NCBI GenBank assembly: GCA_034086985.1
Contig: JAXDZG010000012.1
Span: 1 to 64,000 of the forward strand
DNA length: 64,000 bases
Reading direction: 5' to 3'
Source: Phascolarctobacterium_A sp034086985
GTDB taxonomy: Bacteria; Bacillota; Negativicutes; Acidaminococcales; Acidaminococcaceae
In this document: piece after piece, positions 35,293 through 43,101 of the stretch
How the letters are laid out: every line of letters begins with the position of its first letter
Numbering within the stretch: position 1 is the first letter of the stretch
The notes under the pieces: model-generated
The model's input: only the letters and a program-made list of their open reading frames with translations
Databases searched by the model: none
Told to the model about the DNA's origin: nothing
Made by a program: the position numbers and the translations under genes

Positions 35293-37482
35293 CTATTTGT
35301 ATTTATAAAACTCTGCCAAAGAATCAAAATCATCTAAATCTAAATCTTCACCGTCTTCCTCTTGGGCAGGCAAAACTTTTTTATCAGAACTATCTTCAGA
35401 AGCTTTAGGAGTTTCTATCAAAACAGGAACGGACTCTGTATCAAGCTGCTTTTCCTGTTCAAAACCAAGAATCTGATTATCGCTGTTATCCATACGATCG
35501 AGCATCTTATTTGTAGACGACACCAAAGCACTTTCAATATGCCTTGCCTCACGGATTTTATCCATTTTCGTGTTTACCTTAGGAACGACTCTAGTTTTCA
35601 TTTCTTTAGCCACATTAATAGCAAATTCCGCATTATTCGCCGCCAATTCATCATTATGCTGACGATAACTTTTATCTTCTTTCTTTTTACGGTCATAATA
35701 CTCATCATACATTTGAAGTGTCATTCCAGAATAATCTAGTCCGTCAGGACGCTTATCGGAAAGCTTTGCACAGCACAGCCGATTATTCCTTAGATAATAA
35801 ACGCAAGAAACATCTCTCGGATCCATCCTCACTTTAAAAGGGACAGATTTATTTCCTGCATCAGCCATAGCTTTTTCTAAATCAGTATCATCTCGATTAA
35901 TATAATACAAAGTCTTATAATTTATTCCTTTACGAGAAAGCTTAAGCGTTTTTTCAGTCATAAGAGTAAAGCAATACTGATTGATATCAGTAATATGACG
36001 AGGAGAATCAATATGTTCAACACCATATTCCCAAAGCTTAAAAGGAATCGCAGGAACATTGTTATCACGCAATTCCTTAACCATAGGATAACCTTCCATA
36101 TAACGCTGATTATGAGTTAATACAAACTGTATAACACACTTGGTATAAACTTCAATATCCATAACAGATTCACCATGAGGATTAGAATCATGCCTTTTAG
36201 AAATATAACCGATTTTTTCCCAATAAGGTACCTGCTTAGATAACAGCTGACCAAAAGACCTCTCTACAAGTCCTTTAGCAGAACCTTTGGCTCCCGGAAC
36301 AAGTTTCTTTTCAACACCAAGCTCGTTACATATACGGGTGCATTCTTCACTTGTAAATTCAGAGCCACGATCTACATAAATATGTCTAGGAATATAGCCT
36401 GAAGGCCAAATCTCATTAATATTTTCTGCTTCAATTCCATACTTCTTGCAAAAAACAACTTTATCATCCATAAGGTTAAGCATAAGATTCGTAAATCCAA
36501 GATTACTGTTTTGAGTATAAGCAACACTAACGGCAGTAATTGCACTAGTATAAACATCTACCATAAAATATACCGTAGGATTAGACACACAAATACGAGG
36601 ATCATATTTAGAAACCAGAGAAAAGGGAGTTTCACAAGCATCAATCTGACCAGCCCAACCAGGACAACGGATATCATACAACCTGTTGCCATAAAGATTA
36701 CGATTATTATTATCATATTCACGACGACTAGTTTTAATTAACTTTAAATCACTCTTGCTAATATTTTTATTAAAATAATAATAAAACTGTTCCAAAGTTG
36801 GTCTGCTTGACTCAGGCAATAATCTTCCGGTATCCTTATCTCTGTAAAATTTACTATTTATATAATCATAAGCAGCCCTTTTTGTTTTAAACTTTCCTTC
36901 TTTAAAAAAAGCCAGAGCTTCTTTAAAATATTTTAAATCTTGTTCGATAAGATTATAACCTTCACCAAAATACTTAGATTTTCTGCCACGTTTTTTATTT
37001 GAAAGAATATTGCCCGTTTGTTTACAGGGAAAATGTCTTTTATCAATCAAAGAATTAGAATTAAACCCGCTTTGAAAATACCTAGTTATCATCCTCCAAA
37101 TAGCAAGTCTGCTAATTTGATATTCAGCACAAATACTTTTAAGAAATTTTTTAGGACGCTTGCCAAGCAACTCTCTGTAATCAGGTCCATATTCATTCAC
37201 AACAGCCTGCATAATACAACAATTACGCAAATAATCATCATATTCTTCCTGCGACATGCTACCATAATCAAAAATTACAGATTCTTCCTCTTCCTCAACC
37301 CAAATTTTTTTCTGGATACAAGAAAATACTTCATCATAATCTACATAAAAAAGATCAAAAAAAGTAATATCCATAACAGAGAAAATACAAGTGTTATCAA
37401 ATACATTGAGCAATCTATATCTTTTTCCTTCACTTCCAAATACACGATAAATCTTACCGCGAACAATTTCAACATTCTTCAT
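35293..37482 (-). CDS. tnsB: TnsB-like DDE transposase
   Basis: The 729-residue protein of the retroviral-integrase (rve) class cuts and joins the 3' ends. The catalytic triad is visible as D281 (AGQIDACE), D371 (IYVDRGSEF) and E407 (GLVERSFG), counted from ATG 37482. N-terminal helix-turn-helix domains (about 90-230) should bind the end repeats, and the C-terminal tail (about 610-729) is charged and probably contacts TnsC. ATG 37482 is preferred over 37500 because AAGGAGC lies between them. It overlaps the tnsA end by 14 bp. Confidence 0.94.
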   Translation of the reverse strand: MKNVEIVRGKIYRVFGSEGKRYRLLNVFDNTCIFSVMDITFFDLFYVDYDEVFSCIQKKIWVEEEEESVIFDYGSMSQEEYDDYLRNCCIMQAVVNEYGPDYRELLGKRPKKFLKSICAEYQISRLAIWRMITRYFQSGFNSNSLIDKRHFPCKQTGNILSNKKRGRKSKYFGEGYNLIEQDLKYFKEALAFFKEGKFKTKRAAYDYINSKFYRDKDTGRLLPESSRPTLEQFYYYFNKNISKSDLKLIKTSRREYDNNNRNLYGNRLYDIRCPGWAGQIDACETPFSLVSKYDPRICVSNPTVYFMVDVYTSAITAVSVAYTQNSNLGFTNLMLNLMDDKVVFCKKYGIEAENINEIWPSGYIPRHIYVDRGSEFTSEECTRICNELGVEKKLVPGAKGSAKGLVERSFGQLLSKQVPYWEKIGYISKRHDSNPHGESVMDIEVYTKCVIQFVLTHNQRYMEGYPMVKELRDNNVPAIPFKLWEYGVEHIDSPRHITDINQYCFTLMTEKTLKLSRKGINYKTLYYINRDDTDLEKAMADAGNKSVPFKVRMDPRDVSCVYYLRNNRLCCAKLSDKRPDGLDYSGMTLQMYDEYYDRKKKEDKSYRQHNDELAANNAEFAINVAKEMKTRVVPKVNTKMDKIREARHIESALVSSTNKMLDRMDNSDNQILGFEQEKQLDTESVPVLIETPKASEDSSDKKVLPAQEEDGEDLDLDDFDSLAEFYKYK

Positions 37483-38137
37483 TATTAAAAGCTCCTTCAT
37501 AATACATCTTAAGCAACCTGTCTTTTCTAATCACATCATTCAACATATCAAAACGATACTTCTTGGTAGCTATCTTATGTTTTATATCTGTAACAAGATC
37601 AACAACATTTCTAGAATCATAGTATTCGACTACTGCCCTTATATTATTAACAAACTTATCACTAATATCCTCGCCATAAACTAAGTCAAACCTTATTCCA
37701 AGCTTCTTCCAATAAGCCGCTTCAATAGCAAGCCAACGATATTCCTTCGCATCTATACTTTTTTTGCTATACTTTACCGCATAGGCATGATAACGGCCAT
37801 CAGCTTCAGTAACCAAAAAATCAGTAGTCATGCAGTAACCTGTATTAGGATAAGGATGAGAGATTTCCAAAATATCCGCAATCATTTTAGTAACCGTCCT
37901 GTTTAAGGGATACTGTTCCCTAATATCAACAACATTGTCATCCCAACGCATCAAATAATAAAACTTAGCTTCAGCCTGCGACATACAATGAATACTGCGA
38001 CCATGTTTCCAGTCAACAATAATCGAAGCAGTACCCATACTGTTATAATGATTCGCAGTATAATAAGGCTTATAATTTGCACCATGGCCTGTGCCAAGCT
38101 CTTTTTTATATTTGGATAAAGCACTTTGTTTCTTCAC
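37469..38137 (-). CDS. tnsA: TnsA-like restriction-fold endonuclease
   Basis: A 222-residue endonuclease that cuts the 5' strands so that the element moves by cut-and-paste. The catalytic residues correspond to E56 (SQAEAKF), D106 (TTDFLV) and K122 (YAVKYS), the counterparts of E63, D114 and K132 in Tn7 TnsA. The C-terminal part (from about 150) is the helical domain that binds TnsC. I choose the GTG at 38137, eight bases after GGAGG; the ATG at 38152 is part of that site. An 18-bp palindrome lies 23 bp upstream of the start. Confidence 0.9.
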   Translation of the reverse strand: MKKQSALSKYKKELGTGHGANYKPYYTANHYNSMGTASIIVDWKHGRSIHCMSQAEAKFYYLMRWDDNVVDIREQYPLNRTVTKMIADILEISHPYPNTGYCMTTDFLVTEADGRYHAYAVKYSKKSIDAKEYRWLAIEAAYWKKLGIRFDLVYGEDISDKFVNNIRAVVEYYDSRNVVDLVTDIKHKIATKKYRFDMLNDVIRKDRLLKMYYEGAFNNEEC

Positions 38138-38160
38138 AAAACAAACCTCCATTGCATATT

Positions 38161-38178
38161 AATGTAGATATCTACATT
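38161..38178. promoter_or_regulatory. perfect palindrome, candidate operator of tnsA
   Basis: AATGTAGATATCTACATT is a perfect 18-bp palindrome between the tns leader and the tnsA ribosome binding site. A related site, TGTATATTTCTACA, lies at 38498-38511. Both have TGTA-n6-TACA, suggesting a shared repressor, most likely the XRE-type product of the gene at 38647. Confidence 0.65.
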
Positions 38179-38212
38179 TTAAAAAGCCGAAAAACAACCA
38201 AAAAGCTAAAAT

Positions 38213-38249
38213 AACAAAAATAAAAAGCCGGCAGCTCAAAGCCGTCGGC
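38213..38249 (-). terminator. terminator in the tnsA leader (possible attenuator)
   Basis: In the minus sense GCCGACGGC (38249-38241) pairs with GCTGCCGGC (38235-38227) around TTTGA, with one mismatch and one wobble, followed by TTTTTATTTTTG. It lies about 90 bp before the tnsA start and would stop transcripts entering from the promoter at 38460-38488. Confidence 0.7.
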
Positions 38250-38278
38250 AATAATCCTACATTTTTTAGATAATTAAC

Positions 38279-38307
38279 TTGCGAAATGTTGATTTAAGTA
38301 GTATAAT
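38279..38307 (+). promoter_or_regulatory. promoter of the structured RNA
   Basis: TTGCGA (38279-38284), 17-bp spacer, TATAAT (38302-38307), within GTAGTATAAT. Transcription would begin near 38314 and run toward the XRE gene. Confidence 0.7.
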
Positions 38308-38313
38308 ACATAA

Positions 38314-38447
38314 TAAGGGTACAAAAATACCCTAAAACTACAAAAATCAAGCGTTACCGCAAAGCTCCTGAGTTACTACCAATAACTTTTGAGCTGTCCA
38401 TATCGGAAATTCCAGTTCCGAAACGGATGCTAACGCTTTATTTTTTT
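38314..38447 (+). ncRNA. candidate structured small RNA of the Tn7-like element
   Basis: About 134 nt from the promoter at 38279 to a T run at 38441-38447. A first hairpin pairs 38316-38321 with 38328-38333 (AGGGTA/TACCCT). A larger unit is closed by an 8-bp perfect helix (38349-38356 with 38431-38438, AAGCGTTA/TAACGCTT). Inside it one arm has AGCTC/GAGCT (38363-38367 with 38391-38395) topped by AGTTA/TAACT; the other has TCC/GGA and TCGGAA/TTCCGA (38403-38408 with 38416-38421). This is a three-way junction followed directly by ATTTTTTT, so it ends like a self-terminating RNA. I do not recognise the family. A minus-strand promoter (38460-38488) fires through the same sequence, so a leader role on the other strand is the alternative. 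Confidence 0.6.
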
Positions 38448-38459
38448 GTCTATAATCAT

Positions 38460-38488
38460 ATTATACTACCGCTTTCCACCTAAATCAA
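38460..38488 (-). promoter_or_regulatory. candidate promoter of the tnsA operon
   Basis: In the minus sense: TTGATT (38488-38483), 17-bp spacer, TATAAT (38465-38460), again within GTAGTATAAT. A transcript from here would have a leader of roughly 315 nt containing the complement of the structured RNA and then the terminator at 38249-38227 before reaching tnsA. Confidence 0.6.
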
Positions 38489-38497
38489 GGTGCTTTA

Positions 38498-38511
38498 TGT
38501 ATATTTCTACA
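38498..38511. promoter_or_regulatory. second TGTA-n6-TACA operator candidate
   Basis: TGTATATTTCTACA lies just upstream of the candidate tnsA promoter and 57 bp from the XRE promoter. It matches the palindrome at 38161-38178 in its outer TGTA/TACA arms and in part of the centre. Confidence 0.5.
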
Positions 38512-38567
38512 CATATACCACAAATAAGATGTAAAATGTGTACCCAAAACCACCCGATAAAAATACA

Positions 38568-38596
38568 TTGAAATTCCACCAAACTCATGATAATAT
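38568..38596 (+). promoter_or_regulatory. promoter of the XRE regulator gene
   Basis: TTGAAA (38568-38573), 17-bp spacer, TAATAT (38591-38596), about 45 bp before the ATG. It is separate from the structured RNA, whose transcript ends 120 bp earlier. Confidence 0.6.
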
Positions 38597-38646
38597 ATAA
38601 TTATACTAACTTCGGCGATAACAAACCGTAAAAAGGAGAAATCAAC

Positions 38647-39357
38647 ATGAGCAAATGGAATCAGGAGCTATGGCTCAGCAACATCAATGCCCTCATAAAG
38701 AAAACAGGGAAATCAGCAAGAGAAGTAGAGACTGCAAGCGGAGTAGCTGCAGGCTATATTTCTAGGGTTAAAACCGGCAGAAACAACACAGTATCCGCAA
38801 AATTCCTTGTGGATTCAGCCGATTATCTCAATATTGATATTGAAACCTTAATGACAGTAGACCTCGCCAAAAAAGAAGCCGAGAGAATATTCATAATCAA
38901 AACTTTAGACAAGCTGAATAACAGCATAAAAAAATCAGATTGGAAAACCTGGGGCGAATCCGATTTACAACTTCAAGTTGATAACGGAATCACAACAGAT
39001 GAAATTAAAGATTTTATTCCTTTAGTAAGGTTTTCCGGTAAAGGGAACTATCCTTTCCTGATCTCAAAATTTCATCCTAAATTATCAATACCCCTGAAAG
39101 ATGACCATTTCTCCCTTAAACTTGACAACACAAAAAGCATTATACTTGTTCAAATAGAAATCAAAGGACAACCCGAATATGAAATGTACCTAGTATCACC
39201 AGGCTATGCAACTCCACTTTGCCATACATGCGATGACAGTGACATAAACCTAAGACTAGCCAAGCTATACTCCGACCTCTCAATCAAAATCTATACACAG
39301 CCTACACTAAGCCAATACACAATGGATACGCTCGAAGAGTTCCTGTTCAAAAAATAA
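38647..39357 (+). CDS. XRE-family helix-turn-helix regulator
   Basis: A 236-residue protein with a Cro/C1-type helix-turn-helix at about 8-70 (ALIKKTGKSAREVETASGVA then GYISRVKTGRN) and a C-terminal domain of about 150 residues that I do not recognise. It is transcribed divergently from tnsA and convergently with tniQ2, the normal place for a transposition repressor. AAAAAGGAG precedes the ATG. The TGTA-n6-TACA sites at 38161 and 38498 are its likely operators. Confidence 0.82.
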   Translation: MSKWNQELWLSNINALIKKTGKSAREVETASGVAAGYISRVKTGRNNTVSAKFLVDSADYLNIDIETLMTVDLAKKEAERIFIIKTLDKLNNSIKKSDWKTWGESDLQLQVDNGITTDEIKDFIPLVRFSGKGNYPFLISKFHPKLSIPLKDDHFSLKLDNTKSIILVQIEIKGQPEYEMYLVSPGYATPLCHTCDDSDINLRLAKLYSDLSIKIYTQPTLSQYTMDTLEEFLFKK

Positions 39358-39406
39358 CAAAACAGCGGTGACAAAAGCACTTAGCAAAAGTCACCGCTGT
39401 TTTTAT
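39358..39406. terminator. bidirectional terminator between the XRE gene and tniQ2
   Basis: AACAGCGGTGAC (39361-39372) pairs with GTCACCGCTGTT (39390-39401), flanked by A and T runs on both sides. It overlaps the tniQ2 stop codon. Confidence 0.9.
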
Positions 39407-40821
39407 TTTACCTTTATATTATAAGTTGCCAAAAAATCTTCAAGATTATAATCCACTATTTCTTCTCGTAAATAGTCATATACCCTGAGCTTTCTATTAT
39501 ACCTGTTGTACTCCAAAAATTTTAAGTTAGGAACTTTGGAAACCAAATCCTTTACATTATTTATACTAAGATTAATCTGACACGAACATATATCTTCTCC
39601 AAAAATAAATAATATAGGATTAAATACATTCTCTTTTCCACATATCTTATGCTTTACATGAAGCAAGGAATTACGTATTCTACTGTCGAAAGATACAAAC
39701 TCATAAAAGCGGAAAGGATTAGAAGATAAGACCTTTTTGCAAAAGTCCTCCAAACCATCATCCTTGCAGCAAACAGGACAGCCAAGGCCATGCTCCAGCC
39801 ACCATTCATTAGCAAAAAAAACTGTTCCACACTCATTGTGCCTGTAGACCTGAAAAGGCAAATCTTTAAAACCTAAACAGTCAAAACCTTTATAGGACTT
39901 AACTAGAGATTCTTCATGGTTAACACGGACGAAATCTATATACTCAGAAATATCGCCATCCGTCAAATACAACAGCAATCCTACAATATATCTCATTTTG
40001 CCTACACCCTTTGCCTTGATGTATCGGAGTAAAGCATTCTGAGGGACATCGTGATAAAAATACCTGTATTCTGAAGAAAGCAATTCTTTCTTGAAATTAT
40101 CATCACCAATATGCCCGAAGCCTCTATCTTTGACTTTTTCTATAGCAAAAGACATAAAATCGCTAAAATCAGATTTCAGCATAGCTTCAGCAAGGGTCGC
40201 ACAAGCAACCGCATACTTCTGAGCAAGTCCCGAAGGACAATAAGAATCTACCGGAACACAATTTGATAAATCGTACCACAGCTCATTGTTATAGATTAAA
40301 TCAATATTACTGGCAAAATCCCTATGCACCAGACCACAGCCATGCTTATGACAAACTGTTACTCCACTAAGCTGATGATTCCTGTGGATATAAGGAGCAC
40401 CATAGTCTTCCTCGTCTTCCTTCATACAGTCTGGGCAAAGGTTGATACCCTTAAAGAAATGTTTACCGGAGCTTATATAAGAACGAGAAGAATACTCTTC
40501 GCTTATAATGCGAGCCTGATCAGCATAAGTTCTGCCCAAGAATTCAAACGGAAGCACACTTCCTTTAAGAAAAAGTTCGGCAGGTTCAACTCCTTTAGAA
40601 GAAAATTCAATACAATGATTAAATGTACCATCAAAACCAGGAAAAGCAACCTCAAGAAAAGGTATTATACTTTTCCTAAAATCGATATATGAGGTATTTC
40701 TACGCTTAATAAAAGTATTAAAAAAAACTTTTACGGGTAAAGCATTCCAACCGCAATAACGGGCTACCCATGAAAACCAAAACTCATCAGGGTAAGGATA
40801 TGTAAAATTCCTAAGTGCCAT
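39403..40821 (-). CDS. tniQ: TniQ/TnsD-family target-selection protein 2 (short form)
   Basis: A 472-residue TniQ protein with N-terminal YPYPDEFWFSWVARYCG, zinc ligands in NLCPDCMKE and VTVCHKHG, and only two downstream zinc-ribbon units (HNECGTVFFAN...CPVC and HKICGKEN...CSC). It lacks the extra zinc ribbons and the winged-helix-like tail of the other two copies. It begins 6 bp after tniQ3 and is the last gene of that operon. It may select a different target or cooperate with a long TniQ, as short TniQ forms do in CRISPR-associated relatives; no cas genes are present here. Confidence 0.87.
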   Translation of the reverse strand: MALRNFTYPYPDEFWFSWVARYCGWNALPVKVFFNTFIKRRNTSYIDFRKSIIPFLEVAFPGFDGTFNHCIEFSSKGVEPAELFLKGSVLPFEFLGRTYADQARIISEEYSSRSYISSGKHFFKGINLCPDCMKEDEEDYGAPYIHRNHQLSGVTVCHKHGCGLVHRDFASNIDLIYNNELWYDLSNCVPVDSYCPSGLAQKYAVACATLAEAMLKSDFSDFMSFAIEKVKDRGFGHIGDDNFKKELLSSEYRYFYHDVPQNALLRYIKAKGVGKMRYIVGLLLYLTDGDISEYIDFVRVNHEESLVKSYKGFDCLGFKDLPFQVYRHNECGTVFFANEWWLEHGLGCPVCCKDDGLEDFCKKVLSSNPFRFYEFVSFDSRIRNSLLHVKHKICGKENVFNPILFIFGEDICSCQINLSINNVKDLVSKVPNLKFLEYNRYNRKLRVYDYLREEIVDYNLEDFLATYNIKVK

Positions 40822-40827
40822 AAAAAC

Positions 40828-42939
40828 CTAAATCTCCTTTATACCTTTTATAAGTAATTTAACACCGGCAAAAGAATACTCACGATAACTTTTTATGGAT
40901 ACCATAGTACTTTCAATCCTTTTTTCTCCGGGTGCATAATCAACATACCTACCGATAGTCCTGCCGTTACGCGAAACATACTTGTTTTGAATCAGCTCAT
41001 CGACAGAGTAGTCTTTTTCATTGGAAGCAAAAACATACACGCCGACAACAACACGGCTGAGCTTCTTCATATTAACCAAGCTTCTGACAATGCTTTTAAT
41101 TTCAGACCTATCAAATCCGCTATGAGTAAATTCGTCCACGAAAAGCAAATCTTGAGAAGAATAATGTTCCAAAAGATAATCATAGAACAAATCAGTCTTG
41201 TTGCCAGACAACTTATTGCCGGATTTAACCTGCTTTTCCAGAAGTTTTTGCCGTACATTTTCCTCAATACCGGACAAAACTATAATATCTGAAGGTGTCG
41301 GACGAAGCAGCTCCTGTTTAAGCAGTCCCGGAGTGAGCTTTTTCTTTAAACCCATATATGTATCCGTAACCTCAACAATAGAATCATTAGGTTCAGCTGT
41401 CAATTGATAACGCCCTGAAGTCATTTTATCAACAAACTCAGTCAAATACTTCTTATTAAACGGCCTGCTGCAATAAGGACACCGGTTACCCCTCATAAAA
41501 TTAGAAGGATCTGTAACGAATTCTTTTCCACAAAAATTGTGTTTCATCACGATGGAAGAATGAGTATCAACATAATCTCCGAGTACAGAATACTCATTAC
41601 CAACCAAATCCCTGACCTTGTCAACAAAGTTCAGCTTGGTTATATTACCCTCACAAAAACGGCAAAAAGGCTTCCGGAAAAAATTACTATAATAGGAAGT
41701 AAATTCCTTACCGCAGATTTTGTGCCTCAACTTAAAAATCCTTTTACTGGTATCGAGGGAAACAACTTCAAAATCAGGATAAGCTTTCATAACTTCATAT
41801 ATTTTAGAACGGTTTTCTTTGTTACAGTTACAACGGCTGCGACCAAACAGAAAATCATCAGCCTTAATAAAAGCACCACATTTCTTATGGACATAACCGC
41901 CTTTATGACCGGAATACTTATAATCACAGTACTTATTTTCAAAAGCTTTATAGAAAATTAAACTGTCCTTAGAGCAATCGGGGCAGCCAATGCCAATAGC
42001 CACTCCCTTATGATTTTGAACATAGCCGTGAGCACATTTTTTACATAAAAACTCTTCAAGAAGAGAATTAATGAAAGCTGAGGGCTTCATAGCTTTAATA
42101 TCAGCAACAAAACCATCAATATCACCATTATAAAGGAACAAAATAAACGAAATAAGCCTTCTATATGACATAACATCAGCGTTGAACATATCATCTGCGG
42201 CAGTCAAAACATTGCAGATAGCAAGATATATAGAATTGCGGTAAGCACTGATGAGCTTTTGATCCAACAAACCCTTATAACCCAGAACAACACACCTCTG
42301 GGCAAGAATTTCTTTAACTTCTAAAAAATCTATATCTAAAGCCAAATTCAAAAGTTTATTTACAGACTTGGCGTAAACAAGCCTTACATCCTCAGAAATC
42401 TCATGAGTGACATCATCCATTAAATACTTTGAATACAAACGGACATCATCAGGAACATATTCACTCTTTCTTCTATAAATCTTAAGGTCACAACCGTGCC
42501 TGTAGCAAACGCTGACCCCATCAGCCTGATGGCTCCGGTAGGCAATGCCATACTTTAATCCTTTTTCCTTGGCTTCTTTAAGGCATTCAGGGCAAAGCTT
42601 CAAATCTGCAAAAACAGAATAGCTCCTGTCAATATCTGCATCATTCCTAAAAATATTGGCGATGAATTTCTGCTGACGCTCCATAGTCATAGCCATAGCC
42701 GAAAGAGGGTATAAAGAAGTATCTAGATACAGTTTGGCCTTATCCATATCCTTAATAGCATCGATCCTGTTCATGGCATCCAAAAAAGAACTGTTGCTTA
42801 AGTCAAAAACTATTCGCTCATTCTCACCATACAATATATTATACAGCGTCCTAAACTTAAGGTTATTGGAACAGGCTATGCGATAAATCCAAGAAAACAA
42901 CACTTCATCTTTTTCACGTTCTACGATTTTTAATTTCAT
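40828..42939 (-). CDS. tniQ: TniQ/TnsD-family target-selection protein 3 (long form)
   Basis: The 703-residue protein is a paralogue of TniQ1 over most of its length. It has a TniQ domain with zinc ligands in KLCPECLKE and VSVCYRHG, four zinc-ribbon units (the last three beginning HKKCG, HKICG and HNFCG), a LRPTPSDIIVLSG linker shared with TniQ1, and a C-terminal winged-helix-like region. That tail (about 580-703) contains VNMKKLSRVVVGVYVF and YSVDELIQNKYV, reminiscent of the AbiEi/DUF6088 antitoxin-type winged helix. It is the first gene inside the right end; AGGAG precedes its ATG. The leader contains the palindrome AACACG-CCAC-CGTGTT near 42976. Confidence 0.89.
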   Translation of the reverse strand: MKLKIVEREKDEVLFSWIYRIACSNNLKFRTLYNILYGENERIVFDLSNSSFLDAMNRIDAIKDMDKAKLYLDTSLYPLSAMAMTMERQQKFIANIFRNDADIDRSYSVFADLKLCPECLKEAKEKGLKYGIAYRSHQADGVSVCYRHGCDLKIYRRKSEYVPDDVRLYSKYLMDDVTHEISEDVRLVYAKSVNKLLNLALDIDFLEVKEILAQRCVVLGYKGLLDQKLISAYRNSIYLAICNVLTAADDMFNADVMSYRRLISFILFLYNGDIDGFVADIKAMKPSAFINSLLEEFLCKKCAHGYVQNHKGVAIGIGCPDCSKDSLIFYKAFENKYCDYKYSGHKGGYVHKKCGAFIKADDFLFGRSRCNCNKENRSKIYEVMKAYPDFEVVSLDTSKRIFKLRHKICGKEFTSYYSNFFRKPFCRFCEGNITKLNFVDKVRDLVGNEYSVLGDYVDTHSSIVMKHNFCGKEFVTDPSNFMRGNRCPYCSRPFNKKYLTEFVDKMTSGRYQLTAEPNDSIVEVTDTYMGLKKKLTPGLLKQELLRPTPSDIIVLSGIEENVRQKLLEKQVKSGNKLSGNKTDLFYDYLLEHYSSQDLLFVDEFTHSGFDRSEIKSIVRSLVNMKKLSRVVVGVYVFASNEKDYSVDELIQNKYVSRNGRTIGRYVDYAPGEKRIESTMVSIKSYREYSFAGVKLLIKGIKEI

Positions 42940-43101
42940 ATCATGATTCTCCTAAAAATTAACTTTTAAAGTACAATAACACGCCACCGTGTTTAAATCG
43001 TTAAAAGATGAAATCAGTCATACATTACTTAACGTATAGGTTTTATGGGCAAAAGAAAAGCCCATCCGAAATCGGACGAGCTTAAATAATTTTTAGTCTC
43101 T

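Noticed and set aside
38349..38438. Integron attC site
   Set aside because: The GTTA...TAAC arms looked suggestive, but the R' and R'' core boxes do not fit the attC consensus and there is no integrase or cassette array.
38349..38438. Cyclic-di-GMP (GEMM) riboswitch
   Set aside because: A CGCAAAGC string is shared with GEMM, but the preceding hairpin and the tetraloop-receptor arrangement are missing and the fold is a different three-way junction.
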